Below are positions 7,604-15,013 of a DNA stretch of 23,497 nt, in pieces. Under the pieces are notes generated by a model. The model was not told the origin of the DNA. It did no database searches and saw nothing but the letters and a program-made list of their open reading frames with translations. Made by a program: the position numbers and the translations under genes. This DNA comes from an uncultured Flavobacteriia bacterium (GTDB lineage Bacteria > Bacteroidota > Bacteroidia > Flavobacteriales_D > Crocinitomicaceae): assembly GCA_903928365.1 (NCBI GenBank), contig CAIYQV010000244.1, positions 1-23,497 of the forward strand, written 5' to 3'. Each line of letters opens with the position of its first letter. The stretch's first letter is position 1.

Positions 7604-9439
7604 TTATTTTTTCATGAATTTTCTTGTAACTGTTGAACCTTCTGTAGCAATCGTCACATAGTATGCACCGTTTGCGTAAGAAGCAGCATCAAACGAAATT
7701 TTCTGTTCACCGGAAACTGAAGCCTCGTTCATCAACACGTCGATCACTTTTCCTGTAACATCACTTACCGTCACAGTGACTTCAGAAGCTGAATTTACAT
7801 TGAAATTCACCGTTGCTGATCCATTCGTAGGGTTAGGATATACTGATGCTGCAAAATCATCACCAGATTTTTCTTCGATACCTACAGCAGGATCGAAGTT
7901 CAAACGAACCCAAGGAACATTTGTCTGATAGTAAAGTGTGCTGGAAGCCATATCGTTTCCATCAAGGTAGAACGATGTTTGAGGATCCGTAACACCTGCG
8001 TTTGCAACGATCAAAGCAGGATCATAAGATCCTACTACCGCAAGGTATGCTTCTCCTGCAACCAGGTCAACAGATGGGATAAGTTCCATTACCACATTTG
8101 TGTTCAAGTTTGATCCCGCAACCACAAGAGGAGCAGATTCAGACATGTAAACAAAGTTTCCAGAAGCATCGATGCTATACAGGCGTGCATAGATCTCCGT
8201 TCCAACTGGTGTTCCACCAGAACCTCCTGCCAAACGGATGTCAATAGCTTCCACTGTTTGATTAGCAAAGATTTCGAATAGGTTTCCTGTTTCAAATCCC
8301 ATATCTCCATTGGATGTGGTTCCTCCGCCCGTAGTAACACCATTGTCACGTGCGTAAACATAGTTTGTAGTCGCAAACGAAATAGGCGCAAAGGTGTTGT
8401 TTGTTGGGATATCGTCTGCATCAGCAGTAGTTAATGTTCTGGCAACAGAATACGTTGTTGTTGAAGCATTGCTGGGGGTGAACGCAGCGGTTGTGAAAAG
8501 ACTATCGGTTTCAAGAGGGTTGATCGTAGCCGGTGCACTTGAACCAGTATACAAACCAGAATTCACATCGACATTTAAAGTGGTTCCTGTCATAGGAAGC
8601 GTTCCGCCGTTGAAAACATTAGCTGAAAAGTCTATCGGAGCGACTTGCGTAAGTGGAATTTGATAGTATTTCAACCCGGCAGTTCCCCAATAGCTTGATT
8701 CTACTACAAGATCATAATCTGCATTTGTAGTAAGTCGAACATCATCAATATACCAACCGTATGCTACCCAAACATTTGGATTGGTGCCCGCACTTGGGAA
8801 AGCCGTTGTCCAGCTGAATCGGATCCAAAGCTGTGTTGCACCATTGATCAAACCTGCCAGGTTAATCGTTTTTAGATCAGGATTATCATATTCAGATCCA
8901 CCAGCAGCGGAAAGTACAGGTTTGTCAGAATTGTCACCTACCGGGAAGAAGGATGTTCCGTCTGTTGAAACTAAGATTTCTTGAAGATCATTGAATCGTG
9001 CCCCATATTGCTCAAAAAGCAGTGAGATGTTCGTTCCTTGTGTCGATATGTCTATCGGTTGAGCAGTTGTCAATGTGTATGTTACCCCGGTGGCTTGGGT
9101 GCCCGGTGTAGCAGTTGGGTCTCCATTGGAAAGCTCTGCGTAATTACCACCTGAAGTAGAGTTAATACCCGCTGGATCAAACCATCCATCGGAGGTTGCG
9201 TCTATGGTCCAACCGAATTCAGCACCTGTTTGACCGCTATTATTAATAGTCCAGTCCGCTGCGTTACTGAAATCATCTTCCCAAAAAACTGTACCCAATG
9301 CTTTTTCATTAGGCTTTTTGTTCGTGTTAAGGGGTTTTATTTTGCTTATATCATTAGAAATAAGTGGCTTAGGCATAATTTGCCCAAAAGATAGAGAATG
9401 TGCTCCCAAGAGGAGGATGCTGATGTAAAGCTTTTTCAT
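7604..9439 (-). CDS. Secreted protein with type A T9SS sorting domain
   Basis: This 611-residue protein is predicted to be exported by Sec and then carried across the outer membrane by the type IX secretion system. Residues 1-20 (MKKLYISILLLGAHSLSFGQ) form a signal peptide. The N-terminal third (FWEDDFSNAADW, then GWYIDDVRL near 240) resembles the jelly-roll adhesion-type domains often found in Bacteroidota secreted proteins. The middle is Thr/Ser/Asn-rich beta-sandwich sequence without catalytic motifs that I recognise. The last 80 or so residues are a clear type A sorting domain, with VYPNPTNGSATVNF, DVTGKVI and the terminal TRKFMKK. The frame stays open 16 codons upstream, but the ATG at 9437-9439 is chosen because it puts the signal peptide at the N terminus. 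The gene has its own promoter and terminator. Surface adhesion or matrix roles are guesses. Confidence 0.9.
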   Translation of the reverse strand: MKKLYISILLLGAHSLSFGQIMPKPLISNDISKIKPLNTNKKPNEKALGTVFWEDDFSNAADWTINNSGQTGAEFGWTIDATSDGWFDPAGINSTSGGNYAELSNGDPTATPGTQATGVTYTLTTAQPIDISTQGTNISLLFEQYGARFNDLQEILVSTDGTSFFPVGDNSDKPVLSAAGGSEYDNPDLKTINLAGLINGATQLWIRFSWTTAFPSAGTNPNVWVAYGWYIDDVRLTTNADYDLVVESSYWGTAGLKYYQIPLTQVAPIDFSANVFNGGTLPMTGTTLNVDVNSGLYTGSSAPATINPLETDSLFTTAAFTPSNASTTTYSVARTLTTADADDIPTNNTFAPISFATTNYVYARDNGVTTGGGTTSNGDMGFETGNLFEIFANQTVEAIDIRLAGGSGGTPVGTEIYARLYSIDASGNFVYMSESAPLVVAGSNLNTNVVMELIPSVDLVAGEAYLAVVGSYDPALIVANAGVTDPQTSFYLDGNDMASSTLYYQTNVPWVRLNFDPAVGIEEKSGDDFAASVYPNPTNGSATVNFNVNSASEVTVTVSDVTGKVIDVLMNEASVSGEQKISFDAASYANGAYYVTIATEGSTVTRKFMKK

Positions 9440-9463
9440 TGCATGTTTTAATTTGAAACGGAG

Positions 9464-9471
9464 CAAATATA
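9464..9471 (-). promoter_or_regulatory. Promoter -7 element of the T9SS cargo gene
   Basis: TATATTTG on the minus strand matches the Bacteroidota -7 consensus TAnnTTTG at every fixed position and lies 24 bases before the start codon. A TTTTTTTG run (9485-9492) lies upstream but closer than the usual 19-base spacing, so the -33 part is weak. Confidence 0.6.
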
Positions 9472-9514
9472 GACCATTTCTAAACAAAAAAACACGCAGT
9501 TAAATAATTAACTT

Positions 9515-10288
9515 TTATCTGTCTTTCAGAAATGGAAGCGTGCTTCGTACTTGATGCAATGAGTCTTTCGATAAGTTGATTTGTTGAATCGTTTCTTGTC
9601 CGGCTTCACAAAATGTGGCCTCTCCAAGTGCTGTAACGCAAACTGAATTACCTGAGTAGGAAAGATCTTTACCGTCTTTTCCAACTCTGTTAACTCCTGC
9701 CACGTAGCATTGATTCTCTATTGCACGTGCTTGAAGCAGTGTTTTCCAATGTTCAGAACGGCGCTCCGGCCAGTTGGCAACATAGATCAACAGATCGTAG
9801 GCAGGCTGCTCGTCTTCGGATATTCGATTACGACAGATCTCAGGAAAGCGAAGGTCGTAACAGATCTGTAATTGGATTTTCCAGCTTTTGTATCCGATGA
9901 TTTGCTCTGAAGTACCTGCTGTAAAAACCTGGTCTTCACCTGCCAGTCCAAAGGTTTTTCGTTTGTCGTAAATGGTAAAATCTCCGTTCGGATGAACAAA
10001 TACTCCACGGTTGTAGCATTTCCCTTTTTCACGACACATGAAAGAAGTATAAATAGCGGATTGATAGATCAGTGCCATTTCTTGAAGGAATTTCAGCGAT
10101 GAATTGCACTCCCACTCTTCCGCTAATTCCGTGTTCATGGAAAAACCAGTATCAAACATTTCTGGCAACACGATGAGATCTACAGGTGATGTCAAAGTAG
10201 CCAGGAGCTTCATGAAGTGCGCGCGATTGGCCGACTTGTCCTCCCAGATCTGATCTGCTTGTACGAGCGCTACGGTTAGATCTTGCAT
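9515..10288 (-). CDS. yafV: Omega-amidase, carbon-nitrogen hydrolase (YafV-like)
   Basis: This 257-residue cytoplasmic enzyme belongs to the nitrilase superfamily. The Glu-Lys-Cys catalytic triad is complete: Glu43 in VLPEMFDTGFS, Lys109 in IYDKRKTF and Cys143 in QICYDLRFPE. The MFDTGF and YDLRFPE contexts are those of the omega-amidase branch (YafV/Nit2), which hydrolyses alpha-ketoglutaramate or alpha-ketosuccinamate to the keto acid and ammonia. The neighbour supports this: its first 13 bases (ATGCAAGATCTAA) overlap the end of a YbdL-type aminotransferase, whose use of glutamine as amino donor would yield exactly this substrate. The pair would drive transamination forward. A short AT-rich inverted repeat follows the gene but no clear terminator. 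Exact substrate preference is inferred from family and context. Confidence 0.9.
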   Translation of the reverse strand: MQDLTVALVQADQIWEDKSANRAHFMKLLATLTSPVDLIVLPEMFDTGFSMNTELAEEWECNSSLKFLQEMALIYQSAIYTSFMCREKGKCYNRGVFVHPNGDFTIYDKRKTFGLAGEDQVFTAGTSEQIIGYKSWKIQLQICYDLRFPEICRNRISEDEQPAYDLLIYVANWPERRSEHWKTLLQARAIENQCYVAGVNRVGKDGKDLSYSGNSVCVTALGEATFCEAGQETIQQINLSKDSLHQVRSTLPFLKDR

Positions 10289-11415
10289 AATCTTTCTGCT
10301 GCTTGTGTTAGGGTTTGGTCATCTTTCGCGAAACAGAAACGTATGAGTTTTCTATCAAGGTGGTCGTCATTAAAAACCGAAAGCGGAATAGCAGCCACTC
10401 CATGCTGTGTTACGAGGTTTTTGCAGAAATCCACATCATTTTCTTCGGAGATCTTTGAATAAGAGGCTAATTGAAAATAGGAGCCCTCTGATGGGAGCAA
10501 CTCGAACCTGCTTGAGGCAATGAGTTTCCGAAACGTATCTCGTTTTTGCTGGTAGAAGCTTCCGAGAAGGGAGGCATCAGTTACCTTCAGATAGGCGGCG
10601 AGTGTAGCTTGTGCCGGACTGTTGACGCAAAAAACCAGGAACTGATGTACTTTTTTGATTTCAATCATCAGCGTTTCAGGAGCGATGAGGTAACCAATCT
10701 TCCAACCTGTGATGTGAAAAGTTTTACCAAAAGAAGAAATGATGATGGACTTTTCACGGATCTTCGGTCTGGAGTTAATCGAAATGTGCTTTTTCTCAAA
10801 GGTAATGTACTCATAGACCTCATCCGAAAGAAGCAACAAATGCGGATGCTTAATCAGAATCGATTCGAGTCGGTCAATGTCCTGTTCATCTAAAACTTTT
10901 CCTGACGGATTGTGCGGATTATTGATGATTATAAGCCTCGTCCGGGGACTGACTTTTTGATCTATCAACTCCCAATCTGGAGAGAAATCATCTTTTAAAG
11001 GCAGGTGAACCGGGATAGCGCCCGTCAGAACCACTGGGGATTCATAACAGTCATAACAAGGATCAAGGATCAAGACTTCTTCGCCTGAACGAACGAGTGC
11101 TTGTATGGCGGCAAAAATGGCTTGAGTTGCACCAGCAGTAACTAAAATTTCAGAGGAAGGATGTGTGACTCTTCCATATTGCTGCTCGGTCAATTTACTT
11201 ATTTCATTCAGTAGCTCCGGATTACCAGCCATGGGAGCATATTGATGCACTTGTTCTTTTGCTTTTTCGGCTAAAAGATCTTGTAAAACTGAATCAACAG
11301 GAAAATTGGGAAATCCCTGAGATAGATTGATTGCTCCATGATCGGCTGCCATTTTTGACATGACAGTGAAAATGGTCGTACCCACTTTTGGCAATTTGCT
11401 GGTTTGTTCATTCAT
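10276..11415 (-). CDS. ybdL: Methionine/glutamine-type aminotransferase (YbdL-like)
   Basis: This 379-residue enzyme is a fold-type I PLP aminotransferase of the kynurenine aminotransferase/glutamine transaminase K group, very like E. coli YbdL (386 residues). Diagnostic pieces are INLSQGFPNFPVD near residue 29, QYAPMAGNPEL near 59, NNPHNPSGKV near 165 and SSFGKTFHITGWKIGY with the PLP-binding Lys231. AAIPLSVF and KLIRFCFAK mark the C-terminal domain. YbdL prefers methionine and aromatic amino acids; the overlapping omega-amidase gene points to glutamine-driven transamination of alpha-keto-gamma-methylthiobutyrate in methionine salvage. Kynurenine transamination is also possible in this group. 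I start at ATG 11413-11415, since the frame's upstream TTG adds only two residues. It is divergent from a small lipoprotein gene. Confidence 0.92.
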   Translation of the reverse strand: MNEQTSKLPKVGTTIFTVMSKMAADHGAINLSQGFPNFPVDSVLQDLLAEKAKEQVHQYAPMAGNPELLNEISKLTEQQYGRVTHPSSEILVTAGATQAIFAAIQALVRSGEEVLILDPCYDCYESPVVLTGAIPVHLPLKDDFSPDWELIDQKVSPRTRLIIINNPHNPSGKVLDEQDIDRLESILIKHPHLLLLSDEVYEYITFEKKHISINSRPKIREKSIIISSFGKTFHITGWKIGYLIAPETLMIEIKKVHQFLVFCVNSPAQATLAAYLKVTDASLLGSFYQQKRDTFRKLIASSRFELLPSEGSYFQLASYSKISEENDVDFCKNLVTQHGVAAIPLSVFNDDHLDRKLIRFCFAKDDQTLTQAAERLCKI

Positions 11416-11460
11416 CGGCAACTAAGGTAATAAATCTGTGTTCGAAGAGCTAAAAATACC

Positions 11461-11468
11461 TATACTTG
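11461..11468 (+). promoter_or_regulatory. Possible -7 element of the lipoprotein gene
   Basis: TATACTTG matches seven of eight positions of TAnnTTTG and lies 21 bases before the lipoprotein start codon. On the opposite strand of the same 74-base gap, TATTTTTA (11451-11458) is a weaker candidate for the divergent aminotransferase gene. Both are tentative. Confidence 0.35.
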
Positions 11469-11489
11469 TGTCTACATTCTCCTGCAAAT

Positions 11490-11756
11490 ATGAAGATAAG
11501 CTCCCTTTTTACAGCCACCGTTTCTCTAATCATGTTGGTTTCTTGTTCTACTAAGGATGAACAGTTTTGCCGCTGCCTTGAATTAGGAAATGAATTGAAT
11601 GAAGCATCCTCTAAAGCATTGAATGGAGTTTTGTCTGCAGATCAGGTGATGAAAATTAAAGACTTGAAAACAAGGCAGAAAAAGGAATGCTCCTCGTATC
11701 ACCAGTTGGATGGCGTCAAGTTGAAAGAACTTCAGCAAGCGTGTTCCGACAGGTAA
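11490..11756 (+). CDS. Small cysteine-paired lipoprotein, function unknown
   Basis: I do not recognise a family for this 88-residue protein. The N terminus (MKISSLFTATVSLIMLVSCS) is a lipoprotein signal peptide with a good lipobox, LVSC, so Cys19 should be lipidated and the mature protein anchored to a membrane facing the periplasm or outside. The mature part is short, charged and probably helical, with four further cysteines: Cys27 and Cys29 in FCRCL, Cys67 in KKECSS and Cys85 in QQACSDR. They could form two disulfides tying a helical hairpin together. The ATG at 11490 is preferred to an upstream TTG at 11466, which lies in the likely promoter. The stop codon directly abuts the stop of the convergent hemL gene. 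Confidence 0.75.
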   Translation: MKISSLFTATVSLIMLVSCSTKDEQFCRCLELGNELNEASSKALNGVLSADQVMKIKDLKTRQKKECSSYHQLDGVKLKELQQACSDR

Positions 11757-13067
11757 TCAGTTCCCAAATACGATATCCAGTACTTCGCAAAATGCAGTCG
11801 CAGCGAAAGCAAGGTCCTTTTCCGTGTGCGCAGCAGACACAAAACCTACTTCATAACCGCTCGGACCCAGGTAAACGCCTCTGTCAAGCAATTCGCGGTG
11901 CATTACCTTAAAATGTGACATGTCGGGATCGATCTGATCCGCTTTTTGAATGCGTTTTTTTCCGTTGAATGACAACCAGAAGATGGATCCAACGGTCACC
12001 AGTTCGAAGGGGTAGTTCTTATTTTCAGCATAGCTATTGATCGCAGAGACAAAATAGCTCGTTTTTTCTTCGAGAGAATCATAAAAACCAGGTTTCGCAC
12101 ATTCTGTTAATTGAGCAATTCCAGCAGCCATTGCCACAGGATTTCCGGATAATGTTCCAGCTTGATATACCGGGCCATCGGGAGAGATCATTGCCATGAT
12201 TTCATTTCGGGCACCATAGGCACCAACGGGTAATCCTCCTCCTATGATCTTCCCATAAGTTACAATGTCTGGACTTATTCCATAGTATTCCGCTGCTCCG
12301 GAAAATGCTACCCGAAACCCGGAGATCACCTCGTCGAAAAACAATAGAATTCCTTCCCGAGTGCAAATCTCTCTCAATTTTGTAAGGAACGCTTTGTCCT
12401 GAAGCAGTAAACCATTATTGGCAGGGATCGGTTCTATAATCGCACAGGCAATAGCATTCTTGTAGTTGGCAACACACGCCTCCAAAGCGTCAAGATCGTT
12501 TAGAGGTAGAACAAGTGTGTCATTCGCTACTTTTTCCGGCACACCGGCGCTGGAGGACTCTCCAAAAGTAACCAGTCCACTTCCCGCTTTGACTAAAAGT
12601 GCATCGGAGTGACCATGGTAACAACCTTCAAACTTAATAATGAGGTCTCTTCCCGTGTAACCTCGCGCCATGCGCAGCGCAGACATGACCGCCTCCGTAC
12701 CGGAACTTGTGAAACGCAGTTTATCAATGAACGGATTTCGTGAAAGAATCAATTCAGCGAGTTCATTTTCCAGTCGGGTTGGAGCACCGAAGCTTGAACC
12801 GTTTTGAAGCGTTTCCACTACTTTGTGATAAACAGAAGGATGATTATGACCAAGAATCAGTGGCCCCCAGCTACAGCAGAAATCGATGAACTCATTGTTG
12901 TCTTCATCCCAGATACGACAGCCATCTCCTTTTTTAATAAAAAGCGGAGTGCCTTCAACTGATTTAAATGCTCTGACGGGTGAATTTACACCTCCGGGAA
13001 AATAGGTTTTCGACTGCTTGAAAAGAACTTCTGACGTTGTGCGCTGAATGATTTGCTTGGTCTCCAT
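11757..13067 (-). CDS. hemL: Glutamate-1-semialdehyde 2,1-aminomutase
   Basis: HemL converts glutamate-1-semialdehyde to 5-aminolevulinate, the last step of the C5 route to tetrapyrroles, in the cytoplasm with PLP. The 436 residues fit the family (E. coli 426). Visible hallmarks are FPGGVNSPVRAF near residue 24, the glycine-rich FTSSGTEAVMSALRMARG near 118, EGCYHGHSDALLVKAGSG near 146, FDEVISGFRV near 241 and TYGKIIGGGLPVGAYG with the Schiff-base Lys273. YQAGTLSGNPVAMAAG near 301 completes the active site. The ATG at 13065-13067 gives the usual start, with a clear -7 promoter element 17 bases upstream. No other haem genes are in the window. Its stop touches the stop of the convergent lipoprotein gene with no bases between. 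Confidence 0.97.
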   Translation of the reverse strand: METKQIIQRTTSEVLFKQSKTYFPGGVNSPVRAFKSVEGTPLFIKKGDGCRIWDEDNNEFIDFCCSWGPLILGHNHPSVYHKVVETLQNGSSFGAPTRLENELAELILSRNPFIDKLRFTSSGTEAVMSALRMARGYTGRDLIIKFEGCYHGHSDALLVKAGSGLVTFGESSSAGVPEKVANDTLVLPLNDLDALEACVANYKNAIACAIIEPIPANNGLLLQDKAFLTKLREICTREGILLFFDEVISGFRVAFSGAAEYYGISPDIVTYGKIIGGGLPVGAYGARNEIMAMISPDGPVYQAGTLSGNPVAMAAGIAQLTECAKPGFYDSLEEKTSYFVSAINSYAENKNYPFELVTVGSIFWLSFNGKKRIQKADQIDPDMSHFKVMHRELLDRGVYLGPSGYEVGFVSAAHTEKDLAFAATAFCEVLDIVFGN

Positions 13068-13084
13068 GGGATAAATATCTGCTG

Positions 13085-13115
13085 CAAAGTTAATGCATAA
13101 TGGGGTTTACTGAAA
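13085..13115 (-). promoter_or_regulatory. hemL promoter
   Basis: TAACTTTG on the minus strand (13085-13092) matches TAnnTTTG at all fixed positions. Nineteen bases further upstream is TTTC (13112-13115), a near-match to the -33 TTTG. The start codon lies 17 bases downstream of the -7 element, so the leader should be short. Confidence 0.6.
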
Positions 13116-13163
13116 AATACCGGAACCTTAAAAGCAGATTTTCGTAATCGTAGGAATAATAAC

Positions 13164-13171
13164 TATTTTTA
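13164..13171 (+). promoter_or_regulatory. Possible -7 element of the TPR-phosphatase gene
   Basis: TATTTTTA matches seven of eight positions of TAnnTTTG (final G is A). It ends only four bases before the GTG start at 13176, so if it is used the transcript would begin at or next to the start codon. Confidence 0.35.
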
Positions 13172-13175
13172 GCTG

Positions 13176-14936
13176 GTGAAGGAAATCGAAGAATACTCAG
13201 AATTATTGGACGCATGGGAAAACCGGAGAAGTGATCTTCGTGGTTCTTTTCGCATTGCCAATGAACGATTTCCAGAATTTCAGCGACAGAATAACGAGAA
13301 AGGAATGGCAGAATGCCATAAGATTCTAAGCTATTGTTACTGGAGGTTTTCAGATTATTCCATGGCAATGGATCATGCTTTGAGAGCATTAAGATTTTTT
13401 AAATCCTTTGGTGACTTGAAGGGTGAAGCAGATTCACTGAATAATCTTGGAGCCGTTTACATGTTTCAAAAGGATCATGAAAAACGTCTCGAATGCAATC
13501 TGAAATGTCTGGCCATTAGAGAAACTCTTGGGGACGCAGGTGACATTTCCGGCTCGATGAACAACATTGGTGAAACCTACTTGGATATGAAGGAGTCGTC
13601 CTCTGCAAAAGAGTGGTTCATCAAATGTATGGAGTTGGATAATGCGGGTACGGATTCTGTTGCGTGGGCTTTACATAATTTAGGAAAGCTATTTGTTCTT
13701 GAAGGGAATTATGATGCTGCAGAAAGATCTTTTCTAAAAAGTCTTGACTTATCTGAAGGAATTTCCTACCATGTTTTGACAACTGAAACACTGCTTCAAT
13801 TAGGTGATTTTCTAAAGAGTCTAAATCACTTTGAACGCGCTTTGAATGCTGTTGAAAAAGCGGTAGAGTTGGCTCGTTTAACTGGTTCTAGGGAAGATGA
13901 AAACGCAGCTCAATTGCTGATCGCTCAGATCAAGGAATCTACCGGTGACTTTGAGGGTTCGGTGCTGCATTACAAAGAATATCACAGGCTATATACCGAG
14001 ATTCATAATCAAACAAATATTCAGGCGATCAAAGACTTGCAATTTCAGCATCAGTTGGAAAAGATACGCCAGAAAGCGGAAGAAGCGGAACTTGAAAAAC
14101 TTCGTAGTATCGAATTGCAAAAGGCATACGACCGAATTCAGGAACAAAGTCGGCTTCTTGAATTGCATAATAAGGAAGTGATGGAAAGTATCCGTTATGC
14201 ACAGCGAATTCAGGAGGCAGTTCTAAAGGAGAAAAAACACATCAGTGAGCACCTTCCGGAGCATTATATTTACTTTAAACCCAAGGATATTGTTTCAGGT
14301 GATTTCTACTGGGCTCAGGAAAAAGAGCAATTTCTCTACGTAGCCGCCGCTGATTGTACAGGTCATGGAGTGCCTGGAGGATTTCTAACCATGTTGGGAA
14401 TCGCTTTTCTGAATGAGATCCTGTCACAACCTGAAATTTTAACTCCAGCAGAAATTCTAGAGCAATTGCGCCTAAAATTCATTAAGGAGTTGCGTTTACA
14501 AGACAGCTCCAATGACGGAATGGATATTTCGCTTATCCGCATTCAATATCAGCACAAAAAGTCTTCGACCGAGGCGATCTGGGCGGGAGCGAATAATCCA
14601 CTATGGATTATAAGAAAGAATGACGGAAGAGCGATTCAAGAGATTCTTCCAGATAAGCAACCTATAGGAAGCAGTGAACATGGTTTGCCTTTTACGGATC
14701 ATACTTTTTTACTTGAAGAAGGCGATGTGTTCTATTTGTTCTCAGATGGATATCATGATCAGTTTGGCGGAAAAGATGGTAAAAAACTGAAAAAATCCGG
14801 TTTCAAAGAGGTAATCTTGAAAATGCATACATTACCGATCAATGATCAGCTTACTCAAATGGAATCCTTTTTCGAATCATGGAAAGGTGATCGTGACCAG
14901 GTAGACGATATTTGTGTCATTGGAATGCGCCTGTAG
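13176..14936 (+). CDS. TPR protein with SpoIIE/PP2C-type phosphatase domain
   Basis: This 586-residue cytoplasmic protein has no signal peptide or membrane segment. Residues about 20-270 are tetratricopeptide repeats (for instance SLNNLGAVYMFQKDHEKRLE and the following unit), a protein-binding scaffold. A charged coiled coil follows (about 275-335, rich in Glu, Lys and Gln, ending in ESIRYAQRIQEAVL). The C-terminal domain is a SpoIIE-like Ser/Thr phosphatase with metal-binding aspartates in IVSGDFYW (Asp376), AADCTGHGVPGG (Asp393), LFSDGYHDQFGG and the terminal VDDICVIG (Asp577/578). Such proteins in Bacteroidota are thought to dephosphorylate regulatory partners in response to a bound signal; the partner here is unknown and no anti-sigma-antagonist gene is nearby. 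The start is the GTG at 13176, since an in-frame TAG lies two codons upstream and the next ATG would cut into the repeats. Confidence 0.9.
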   Translation: MKEIEEYSELLDAWENRRSDLRGSFRIANERFPEFQRQNNEKGMAECHKILSYCYWRFSDYSMAMDHALRALRFFKSFGDLKGEADSLNNLGAVYMFQKDHEKRLECNLKCLAIRETLGDAGDISGSMNNIGETYLDMKESSSAKEWFIKCMELDNAGTDSVAWALHNLGKLFVLEGNYDAAERSFLKSLDLSEGISYHVLTTETLLQLGDFLKSLNHFERALNAVEKAVELARLTGSREDENAAQLLIAQIKESTGDFEGSVLHYKEYHRLYTEIHNQTNIQAIKDLQFQHQLEKIRQKAEEAELEKLRSIELQKAYDRIQEQSRLLELHNKEVMESIRYAQRIQEAVLKEKKHISEHLPEHYIYFKPKDIVSGDFYWAQEKEQFLYVAAADCTGHGVPGGFLTMLGIAFLNEILSQPEILTPAEILEQLRLKFIKELRLQDSSNDGMDISLIRIQYQHKKSSTEAIWAGANNPLWIIRKNDGRAIQEILPDKQPIGSSEHGLPFTDHTFLLEEGDVFYLFSDGYHDQFGGKDGKKLKKSGFKEVILKMHTLPINDQLTQMESFFESWKGDRDQVDDICVIGMRL

Positions 14937-14945
14937 TCATTCAAT

Positions 14946-14970
14946 TAAACTGCTTGTTTAGCTATCTTTG
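14946..14970 (+). promoter_or_regulatory. kynU promoter with inverted repeat in the spacer
   Basis: TATCTTTG (14963-14970) matches TAnnTTTG at every fixed position and lies 43 bases before the kynU start. Just upstream, within the expected spacer, is a perfect inverted repeat TAAAC-N5-GTTTA (14946-14960), placed where a repressor or activator dimer could act. No good -33 TTTG is visible. Confidence 0.5.
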
Positions 14971-14974
14971 TGCA

Positions 14975-14990
14975 CCGCAAATGCGGCTTT
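14975..14990 (+). other. Small GC hairpin in the kynU leader
   Basis: CCGC-AAAT-GCGG (14975-14986) forms a 4-bp GC stem with a tetraloop and is followed by CTTT. It begins where the kynU transcript should start, judging from the -7 element, so it may cap the mRNA 5' end. It could alternatively be a weak terminator for the upstream phosphatase gene. Confidence 0.35.
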
Positions 14991-15013
14991 AACCAGATAA
15001 ACAAGGCGTTACG

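Noticed and set aside
9440..9487. Sixteen-residue N-terminal extension of the T9SS cargo protein
   Set aside because: It covers the likely promoter and would bury the signal peptide; the ATG at 9437-9439 gives a normal signal sequence.
9499..9512. AT-only inverted repeat GTTAA-N4-TTAAC after the omega-amidase gene
   Set aside because: The stem is only A/T apart from its end pairs, and on the gene's strand no T run follows, so it is not called as a terminator.
11687..11911. Plus-strand open frame bridging the lipoprotein and hemL ends
   Set aside because: It is out of frame with the lipoprotein, opposite hemL coding sequence, and has no family features.
13090..13389. Minus-strand open frame of 99 codons overlapping the TPR-phosphatase gene
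   Set aside because: It lies opposite a clear TPR coding frame, has no recognisable motif and covers the hemL promoter.
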